NCBI GenBank assembly: GCA_037903475.1
Contig: JBAJFG010000445.1
Coordinates: forward strand, 1,054,001-1,118,000
Direction: 5' to 3'
DNA from: Ancylostoma caninum
Taxonomy: Eukaryota > Nematoda > Chromadorea > Rhabditida > Ancylostomatidae
DNA length: 64,000 nt
In this document: piece by piece, positions 55,857 through 64,000 of the stretch
Layout of the letters: every line of letters starts with the position of its first letter
Position numbering within the stretch: position 1 is the stretch's first letter
Made by a program: the position numbers and the translations under genes
The notes under the pieces: generated by a model
Databases searched by the model: none
What the model was told of the DNA's origin: nothing
Seen by the model: only the letters and a program-made list of their open reading frames with translations

Positions 55857-57160
55857 TGTTCAGGCCAAAAAGAAATTACCTTTTGAACTTTTTTCATAAG
55901 TTCTTTTTGATAAAGCTTGAAACTTCTAATTTTTGCAAACTCCTGAGTTCAGTTGACATCCTCTTGAGATTGACCTTTTCCAACAATTCTTACCATTCTG
56001 GATCTCACCTACAGCCCTGTTTCGGGCTTGGTCTTTTTCTGCATGATGCTTTAGCTCGAGGAGAAAGAAGGCACTTGTGAAGCTGCTCAGAGGATACCCA
56101 ATCGTTCCAGGTATCCTGGCCGGAGAGACCATCACCAGTGGTGTACTTCATTTTTTGCATTTTTATTTTGGTGGAGAAAGAAGTGTTCGTAAGGGTATTG
56201 TTGTTTCTCGTGAACGGACATGGCTTCTATTTTATCTGGAAAGACGCTAATCTCTGGAGCTCTCCGGATGTGATGAGTTGAGAGGGCTCAGACTGAACAG
56301 CAGCATTCATCTGCGTGAGGTAGTGAGCATCCGTGCTCTATTCTCAAGATTCGGCCCTTAGCATTAGAAATATCATTTTCTCAACTCTTTTCTTTTGAGT
56401 CACAGAACCAATTCCAAGTTGATTTCGCTCACTTTTGTAAAAAAATAGAGCACCATACCTCAGTCCTCTGATAATGCCTGAAGATCATGGCATTTCTGCC
56501 TGCTATATTTTAACTAATTTGGGACTTGGTTGGTGCTGTCGTTTTACGCTGTTTTCTAAAATACTATACGTATCATTGCAGGTGACAACCCTCCCTCCAT
56601 ATCAAAAATAAAATTTCAAAGCTTGAGACCTGTGATGTGCACCACTGGTGACCGTGTGCTCGGCTAGGGTATCTGAAACGGCTGGCATCCTACACACATC
56701 AGTATTGTCATACTGTCTCATTCTGTTAAAGAATCATGCAGAACAAGATCCAGCTTCAAATAGGACCGTTGCTGTGATTCAGAATGGCTAAAGTGTTGAA
56801 GGAGGTCAATCTCAAGGTGATGTCAATTGAGTTCCGGTCATTTCAGGATTTAGTTCCTAACATAAATTTCATCGAATATGAATCCATTTCCTAAGAAAAG
56901 TTCGAGGAAAATTCCCACCACTAGATATCGCACAGTAGTTGAAAGTACGTAGTGTGAAATCAAGGATCCTGACCTTTTCAAATGAAAATCTTTTTCTCCC
57001 TAGAATTCGCTAGCGCTGTGGGGACATTAGTAATCCTATGCATCAGCGCTGAGTAGTTTCATTATTTGCCAAAATTAGAAATTTCAAGCCTAATCAAGAA
57101 AGAAGTTATGACCAAAAGTTCGAAAGGTGATTTCTTTTTGGCCAGCATTGTAGCTATTCC
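55857..57160. repeat. Inverted pair of a 90-bp module, possible ends of a 1.3-kb element
   Basis: 55857-55945 (GGCCAAAAAGAAATTACC... GAAACTTCTAATTTTTGC) is the reverse complement, with several mismatches, of 57068-57160 (CCAAAATTAGAAATTTCAAG... TTTCTTTTTGGCCAGC). A third copy lies at 5325-5410. As inverted ends, the pair could bound a non-autonomous transposon, but no target duplication was found. The interior has no recognised gene. Confidence 0.55.
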
Positions 57161-57522
57161 TGAGGCGACGGATAAGACGCACATGAAGGTTCTCATGACT
57201 AATCCGTTCTCAAGCTAATATCGTGTTCCTAATCCAGGATATATAGGATTTTTCAGACGCTCTAAAGCTGTGTTAGGCTCATAGGCTTCTAAATTTGGAA
57301 ATTCGCGACTCCGGAGAGTTTACACCGAGCGTCTTTTCTTGAAATCCTGGCAATCTCCGCCTGATTTGCTATTTTGAGAAGGTGTGGGCAATCCGGCTGG
57401 AAAAGTGCTGAAATTTAGAAAGTGTCCGATGGAAATTAACTCGGAGTTCAATCGGAACGCTGGCTCAGATAGTACACCATTTCCGAGAAATTTGCTCGAA
57501 ACTAGGCTAAACTCAGCGGAAT
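57161..57522. other. Unassigned DNA
   Basis: Nothing recognised. Confidence 0.4.
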
Positions 57523-57830
57523 GTATAGTGGAGTCGTTTTGACAGTGCGTTTTCCGCGACAGCGGCTCCCTGGCATTGGAGCACGCAGCGCGGTTGGTCA
57601 AAAAGTTGACCTATGATTCATCTAGTATCTTTGAAGAGTTTTGTAGCTTGTTTCTCCTTATACTGTTCTTTCTCAGCTCTTAGAACAAATGAAGAAGGGA
57701 ACAGACGATAAAACCCGTCAAAGAAGCCGGATCCATCGTGGGTCAACTGTTTGACCAACCGCACTGCGTGCTCCAATGCCAGCGGGGCCGCTACCGCGGA
57801 CAACGCACTGTCAAAACGACTCCACTGTAC
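57523..57830. repeat. Fold-back with 90-bp GC-rich arms
   Basis: 57523-57611 and 57741-57830 are inverted copies sharing GTTTTGACAGTGCGTT, GGCATTGGAGCACGCAG and GCGGTTGGTCAA. The loop is 129 bp. Mirror open frames (MTNRAACSNA and MTNRTACSNA) come from the arms. Confidence 0.8.
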
Positions 57831-58560
57831 GTTTTGCACGGACCTTCCCAGGAATTTAGGCGGAAACTGCCAGTGCAAATTTGCCAGGAAGAGCAGTGGC
57901 TTTTCAGCTAGGTTACCCACTGCCCAAGGTGCTCCCATTCCTAATGGAGGCGGCATTAATGGCAGTCAGTTCTGCTCGGCTGCAAGAGCAGCGGCCTTTC
58001 AGCACTTCCGCCCAACGTGCCTGATGGCAAATTGTTTCAAGGGCCGCGGCGCCTTGCAGCTCTTCCGAAAGTTTGTTTTGGCTCGCGACTGCCCGCGCCA
58101 GCAGAGCCTCATCGGGCCTGTTTTCGAGTTTGCGACTTCCATTGGTCCGCGCATGACTTCCTCGTTGGTGCAACGCATCTGCGGCTCTCCTGTATACCTG
58201 CGATGCGAACGCGCTGCCGGACGGAAGCGGCCCACGTCCGTCCGGCAACGCATGCGTCGGCATTTCTTTCCAAACGTCGACGACTTAGTGGTGGACGCTG
58301 AAAGCCATTAGGTTCAAATTTCGCTTCGGTCGTCGCCCCGGCATCGATTGCCCGTCGTCGACTGGGGAGTGGTTTTGTGTGCAAGTCATGCGTGCCGCCG
58401 GGGGATTGAACCCTCTGCGACTTCCGCACACCTCGCTGCGCCTCGCGCGTCCTGCGCCGTCTGTTCTCTGTTCTCTGACCTGCTCGTCGGAATTTGCCTG
58501 ATTAATCGTCTGCAGCACTACACTTGAATGTCGCCGTCGGGAGCGTTTCGGGCTGCGTGA
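57831..58560. other. GC- and CpG-rich block of unknown origin
   Basis: Overlapping open frames run on both strands up to 186 codons, but none shows a family signature, and overlap in four frames argues for composition rather than coding. It directly adjoins the fold-back arm and may be part of the same repeat. Confidence 0.4.
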
Positions 58561-59341
58561 AGTCGCGGACCTCGTCGTCTCAAGGTCCCAAGGGTTTCGT
58601 TCCGAGAATTATCCTCAGGATCCTGTTTTGCTGAACAACGCACACCTTTTTCCATAATCAGATTTAGGCCTGTTTCGCATGAACGGAACATCTGAAAATC
58701 ACGGGGTTTTCAGGCTGAAACCGGATTTTCTAGCTTCAATTTTTGTTTTTTTTTCTTGTTTTTTATCTATCATTTTTTCCTAATTCTGATGTGCCTGCAT
58801 TTTATAGACAAACAACAACAACGCAACTGCACTTAATAAACAAACAAATAAATAAACAAGACAATCCTGCAACCATTTTCTTATAAATGTACCGTTACTC
58901 AAGTGTTTTTATATTGCCTAGTTCTCATGGGTTCATTTTCCCATTACTAAGACTTGTTACCCATGGAACATCTAGTATTCCTGAAGGTTTACGGGAAGAT
59001 TCTGAGCTTCTCGTTCATGCAGCATGATGTCAGGCATGCACCACATGACGTATGGTATGTTGGCTCAGACGGACCGATGAAGTGATTTTGTCTGCAATTA
59101 CGACCTCAGTACGGTGTCGGCCAACTGATCCAATTTTTACACTTTTTTGACATGCATGCGGTGTGATTCCTATCATTCTGATGTTTCCTACTGCTACTTG
59201 GTAAAATCTGATTCCAGGTGCATTCTGTGAGGTCTCCCATCGAAACCAGTGCGGTCATAATTGCAGATAAAGCCACTGCATCACTGCATCAGCCCTATCT
59301 GTGGTAACGGACTACATATATCTTGTGGTCTTTACCATTAC
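58561..59341. other. Unassigned DNA with an AAAC/AAAT tail at 58835-58862
   Basis: The tail TTAATAAACAAACAAATAAA looks like the 3' end of a LINE. No LINE coding remains are recognisable upstream. Nothing else was seen, except that 59200-59272 on the minus strand could hold a short exon (CNYDRTGFDGRPHRM). Confidence 0.35.
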
Positions 59342-59624
59342 CTGTCATTGTTGAGACGTATCGCACAGGCAAAGCATGTGCATCCAGTTTTACCAGGTGA
59401 ACTCGTCCACCTTCGAAGAGCGCATGGGTTACAACCTTGCCTGGAAACATTCCTGAATCTCGATTTGACGTCGTTAATGGACCTTCTAATTTGGTAGTTG
59501 GAACCCTGATTTCCCAGCGACGATCATATGGTGTTGGTGACCACACTTTCCATCGAATTTCTTTCCCGCAATAGCTCTTAATATGAAATATCGGCATTTG
59601 TACCCACATGTTACCATATGTTTC
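59342..59624 (-). other. Possible exon of an unrecognised gene
   Basis: Between an acceptor-like GAGAAG and a donor ACAG|GTAATG, the minus strand is open for 94 codons: ETYGNMWVQMPIFHIKSYCG, GKEIRWKVWSPTPYDRRWE, then VVTHALFEGGRVHLVKLDAH and a PVRYVSTMT end. The residue mix, with many Trp and Tyr and no low complexity, looks like a real folded domain. I do not recognise it. A second exon after 59297 is possible but its phase was not resolved. Confidence 0.28.
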
Positions 59625-62600
59625 CTTCTCACCGGCAATGAATCATTGCCATTACCTCTGATCCGATAAGGAGAGCTCTATGTCTGTTCTGAGAATCCCC
59701 GTTTGTTCGTAGTTCTGCTAACATTTCACTTTTTCCTCGGACCCTCTATTAGCTCTAGAGCTCCTTATTAATGTTAGTATCTTGTTTAGCGATAATCTGC
59801 ACTTTCCAACACAATTTTTTTTGTCACTAATCTTTCTAAGACTCCAGAATTAGCAACATATCTGCAGAAGCTCTGTTAGATCTTTACATATATCATCCAC
59901 AACTTTTTCTCAGATAAACTTTCATCCTTTCTGTATCTAGGGAACTTCTGAAATTGCTTTGCACTTACGTATATTGGTGTTTTTTTTTTCTCAAGCTCAA
60001 AGATTAGCCTTTAAAGGCAGTGAGCCACCCTCAAAATCGTTTTCGAGATTTTTATACAGTCATATTGAGCAGTTGTCTTCTTGGCCATATTTTCAAAAAT
60101 TTCATGATTGTTCTGTGACAGTGAATGACTGCAGGTCCAAAGCACAGCAACAAAAGGTCCATGTAAAAGCATAGAACCCCAATTGTAAGCTGTTTCGACG
60201 CTATTCAACAGATTTTTCCTTTGAATTCTTTGAAAGGCCTGACTGGAGCCCAGCAACGAACAAGGAGCTGTTGTATAAGAATAGAGAGCAAATAAGATTC
60301 TGCAACATAAAACATACACGGCAGGCCGGAGGGGGGGAGGGGTAATGTCAAGCTTCAACCGCTAAAGAAAAAACTGCTCTACCCATTGCGTTTATGGTGT
60401 ACCTAATAGTACGCTCAGAATTTGCACTATTGAGAAATTATCTAATCCCGAACATGCCACAAAATTACGCTGTCAGTAAGGTCATTTGGGATGGACCTCG
60501 CATGTACAACCGGTCGCGCACGCCGTGTATAGTCCATTTCAAACGCGACGATAGTTGGGCACTTATGCACATTGGATGTTTTTTTCTTCAATATCCCCGG
60601 TCCTTACCTCCTCTACATAGTGTGCTGTTTTCCTCTCTGGCGTATTTCCTGCTACCCTCTCCAGTGAAACGGACTATATTAATGCAGAAGTAATACAAGT
60701 TCAATAACAACTTATATGGATCACTAGTAGGAAATGGAAAGTTTCTGCTTTAAAACAAGTTTCTGCATCAGAGCTGAAATTTCTAAATTAATTTTCCGTT
60801 TTTCATTTGATTTTTTGCTGATTGGTTCTACATTCTTCCCAGGGTGACTGTCTCTCTTTCTCAATTTGAGCGCCTTGTGAAAACGAAAATAATTCAATTA
60901 TTTAATTCAACAGAAACTATGTAATTCTGAGCTGACCCCTAATATTCATCATTAAAAAAATTTATTCGATAGTATTACACGTATACCGCCGGTACGGAAG
61001 CTGTGTTCAAACCCATGCCTTCCATCCGCACACTGCTCGCCATTGATCTACTGCTTCTCGTAGGAGCTTTCAAGGAATATCCTTCGAAGGAGTTTTCTAT
61101 TACTTAATGGATATTTAGTTTAATTACGCACCTCATTGGTTACTTATTCGAAGAATGCCCTTAAAGTACGTTCTGCGCATGAGCAGGAAAAACTGAAGCA
61201 CGGTGGGCAATATTTGCTTTTCCTCCGTTATTCCTTCGAGAGAAATTACACCCGATTTCTGGAGAGCGTGCATCGAAATCGCCAAACTTCCGCATTAAAA
61301 TCGATGTCTTTATACATAATATCACGCAAAAAAAAATCTTTCGCAGACATCTCTTCCGCTTCCTGCCCAACAGCTGCTCTACAACGTGTTTGTTTTGCTT
61401 CTTTTCGCTCCTGGCATAGATTCATTAACATTCTCGGATAGTTTCTAGTTCACTAAAGGTTTTTTATCCACTTTATTCAGGGCTGGATTTAGTCATTCGA
61501 GTTTATCTCGTAAAGCCACTTGGTAGCCATGTACTCGTGTGAAGGAGCAATATTTATTGTGGATCCTGCAATTTTGTAACAAGGAAAGGGGCAAAGTGTG
61601 GGGCCTCGTGGACACTCTTCCTTGTTACACAAATGCTGATGTTATGTACTCCGTCTACCGATTTGTTTTTTCTCATTTGATTGAGATCGAATATCCTGGG
61701 GAAGGGTGGTGATCCGTCCTCCTCCATTACGTTGTGTTCTCGAGCGATTTCGTGATGGTTCTTTTGAATTGGCTGGTTTGGTTAGAAGGGAGTAGCGAGA
61801 GGGCAATGGGGGCATGGCAAACTTCCACTGCAATAAGCTCCGCCCTTTGCAGTTAGGCTCCGCGCAGTCCACTCCTTTGCTTTCTAAGTCACTCTCGGGC
61901 AGTCCTGTCAGCTATATTGTGCTCTATGTAGATGATTTAAGCTTAAGAGGTCGCTTTTTGACAATATTGAACGGTCTAACGAAGCAGCTGTCGAAAACTT
62001 GTTCTAATGTTGGCAGAAAGCTTCATTTCTAGAGGTAGCACAATTGAGCAATCCAGAAAACAAGATGATTTTTGTACAGGAAGAAGAAAGTTTTCTGATG
62101 ATTATATGAGCATGGTCGCACATGCAGAAATAGAGGAAAATAAGCATACATAGGTGATGCGGCGCGGGTTAGCAGATGGGCGGTAAACCGTGAGGCAAGT
62201 ATTTTTGAGAAGAACTGTACTTAGGACCAAATAAAATTGAATGATACGATTCATTGATTATTCATCCAGGACTGGATCCAAGGAATTCAAAAGTCTAAAA
62301 AAGGATAGAACTAAGTGCCCATTTTCGAACTTCAGGACTATAGAATCATTCAAAATCGAATTTTTGAACTTCGAGTGAACTGGTAGGTATCTAATACATT
62401 GTGCGGTCCTAAGTATAAGTCCTAAAAATAAGTTATGAGGGAAAAGGCGCGAAGTTAATTGGCGACCTAACATTTCCAAAAAATCATCTTCGTAATCTTG
62501 AGTAGTCAACTCATATTCAAATTAGCCTTATTTCGCTGGTTCACAAGCAGTACCTTCAGAGACGAGCCCCAACGCTCTCCTTTTCCAGAAATAGAGACAA

Positions 62601-62709
62601 TCAATGGAAATGTTGAAGAAAGGACGCCTAAGGCATTTGTGGCTTGCGGAAGCGTTCTCTGAATGCTGAGCTTAATACTGTAATATTCGCTTATCCGAGG
62701 ATGTCGAAC
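59625..62709. other. Unassigned DNA with one hairpin
   Basis: No gene is supported. TTTAAAGGCAGTGAGCC at 60010-60026 resembles a TTAA MITE end without a partner. A hairpin with 12-bp arms (TGTAACAAGGAA / TTCCTTGTTACA, 61575-61629) has a loop of about 31 bases. The GGGGGGG run at 60332 is the only other oddity. Confidence 0.4.
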
Positions 62710-64000
62710 TCAAAACGATCTTTCGAACTCTCTTTTTCTTCCTAGCTTGTTTTTCTTGTCGACGTTTCTCGTGCGATTGCGCCATTTCCTTCGGTCGAAC
62801 ACATCATCCACACTAAGCGTTAGTAATCGCGTATCATCTTCAATCCTGTCTAGCCACCGAGTCTTGAGTCTTCCTCTAGGACTACGCCCTTTTAGAGTGA
62901 TGTTCATTGCTGATTTGGCGACTGAGCTGTCGTCACTTCTCAGTACGTGACCGTGCCAGCGTAGCCGAGCTTCTCACATCTTTGCCGTGATGGGTGCTAC
63001 TCTAAACAGTGAGCGTACGTATTCGTTTCGCACTCTGTCAAGACGTGTGGAAGTGGAAAATCCACTCCTGGGGGTGTAGCGAACCATTCTCATTTCCATT
63101 GTGTGGAGGATCTGCTCGTGTTTTAAAGGCAAGGTCCGGGCAAAATTCCATCTCCCGAATTTCTATTGGATTCGTAGCCCACGGCAACTACTTGGACGAA
63201 AACTATAGAAAAATCCCCGAAAAAGTCCTACAACAAGCGCTTTCCACCGACCAATTTCGGAATGGCGTTTGCGGGTTTGCGGCGTCCGTGCCTTCAAATA
63301 ACGTTATATGGCGCGCCTTACATGCTGTTTGTTGTGGGGTCGTAGGAAAAAATTCATATTCGAAGGACTGGTGGTCCGTTTGATGGGGTGGGGAAGATTT
63401 CACGAAGCGTTCGTTAAGCCGTATGTATCTGAGCATCCATCATCATTGCACGCGCGCAGCGCGCAGCTTTGTAGCTTGGAGCGCGTTTTCCCACAGATAC
63501 CGTAATCCTCGGACGTTTTGTCCCATATCTAGCGATAGAGCTCATATCGAGGTCTCAAACTGGAGATACATGCTACACATATGGTTTGGACTCCAGAGAG
63601 CAGGAAACTAGGGTGGACAAGATCTTGACCGGACCTTGCCTTTAAGGTGGTCGGCCAGCATTCCGCTCCATACAACGCAACGCACCGGACTACTGTGCGA
63701 TTAATCTTTGACTTCAGCTTCCACGGGACCTTCCTATCGCACATCACACCTATTACATGCCTTCACTTGTTCCACGCAGTGCTCGCCCTACATTCAGCTT
63801 CCATCAACGTGGTACCGTCGACTAAGATACGCGATCCCAGATACTTCAACACGGAAGCCTTCGGAAGTTCCTCACTATCGATGGCTATCGTACGGGTGTT
63901 TGTTCTCCACATTCGAGCTACTCTATTTTCATAATTTAAGTTTCATCCCGTCTCGTTCAGGCCGGCCTTTCCAAGCCTGTACCTCTTTCTGGAGTTCCTC
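62710..64000 (-). mobile_element. RTE-like LINE, 3' part, interrupted by a MITE and cut by the window edge
   Basis: Minus-strand coding: ELQKEVQAWKGRPERDGMKL near 63990-63930, then EELPKASVLKYLGSRILVDG, GVMCDRKVPWKLKSKINRTV and CVALYGAECWPTT up to 63646. After the MITE come HEQILHTMEMRMVRYTPG, VAPITAKM, ARLRWHGHVLRS, and KGRSPRGRLKTRWLDRIEDD to a stop at 62710. This is the post-RT C-terminal region common to RTE-type LINEs. A few stops are present (near 63765 and 63900). The catalytic RT lies beyond the window. It differs from the RTE at 9.5-10.6 kb. Confidence 0.83.
63123..63645. mobile_element. TTAA-target MITE inserted in LINE coding sequence, 523 bp
   Basis: The left end TTAAAGGCAAGGTCCGG and right end CCGGACCTTGCCTTTAA are perfect 17-bp inverted repeats including the TTAA. 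TTAA at both borders (63123-63126, 63642-63645) is the target duplication. Removing the element and one TTAA leaves the LINE frame continuous across the junction (PTT then HEQ), which gives an internal proof of the insertion. There is no coding capacity inside. Confidence 0.92.

Noticed and set aside
57751..58311. 186-codon open frame, GC-rich
   Set aside because: Four other frames are equally open here and there is no domain; composition explains it.
60010..60360. A further TTAA MITE beginning TTAAAGGCAGTGAGCC
   Set aside because: Only one end is present; no matching TGCCTTTAA terminus was found within about 1.5 kb on either side.
61814..62032. LYVDDLSL, resembling the reverse transcriptase YxDD box
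   Set aside because: The rest of the 72-codon frame has no other RT motif and flanks are non-coding, so a chance match is more likely.

Overview
The window looks like accessory, transposon-rich chromosomal DNA from a strongylid (clade V) parasitic nematode, most likely a hookworm or close relative. Three things suggest this. The one convincing host gene is an activation-associated secreted protein (CAP/SCP domain) with ten cysteines split over several exons. The introns include very short ones (52-55 bases). The mobile elements are the types common in these worms: RTE and CR1 LINEs, mariner, Bel/Pao, hAT and TTAA-target MITEs. There is no sign of bacterial operons, rRNA or CRISPR. Species is inference only.

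Layout. 1-8.7 kb: mostly unassignable DNA, with a GC-rich repeat cluster (5.4-6.5 kb) that contains a tRNA-like block. 8.8-9.5 kb: PIF/Harbinger transposase-like gene or pseudogene on the minus strand, with spliceable exons and a lost first catalytic Asp. 9.5-10.6 kb: decayed RTE LINE, then a fold-back repeat. 12.4-14.6 kb: the CAP/ASP gene on the plus strand. 16.6-17.1 kb: local direct duplication. 17.7-27.5 kb: a nested pile-up. It holds a palindromic TTAA MITE, a Tc1/mariner-superfamily DDE element (18.2-22.6 kb) opened by several insertions (minisatellite, LINE fragment, half MITE, and a TTAA MITE inside its right inverted repeat), a CR1 LINE, and a direct duplicate of about 600 bp on the far side of that LINE. 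27.8-30.35 kb: Bel/Pao LTR element with a TCTCC target duplication that has kept gag but lost pol. 31.2-32.3 kb: second copy of the DDE element. 33.6-34.7 kb: dead mariner. 35.9-37.2 kb: nearly intact mariner with one in-frame TGA. 38.3-39.0 kb: TA-flanked MITE. 39.4-43.2 kb: second CR1 on the minus strand, with an open 728-codon reverse transcriptase frame. 45.8-46.9 kb: non-autonomous hAT element with a perfect 8-bp target duplication; a 119-bp hAT-like mini-element lies at 51.4 kb. 55-58.6 kb: dispersed repeats, an inverted module pair and a GC-rich fold-back block. 59.3-59.6 kb: an unrecognised possible exon. 62.7-64 kb: a LINE split by a TTAA MITE whose removal would leave the coding sequence in register.

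Nearly all coding signal therefore comes from mobile elements in different stages of decay. The CAP gene is the only plausible working host gene seen. The sequences of most general interest are the TTAA-AGGCA MITE group (at least four copies in three sequence types), the two hAT elements with clean target duplications, and the layered insertion history between 17.7 and 27.5 kb.
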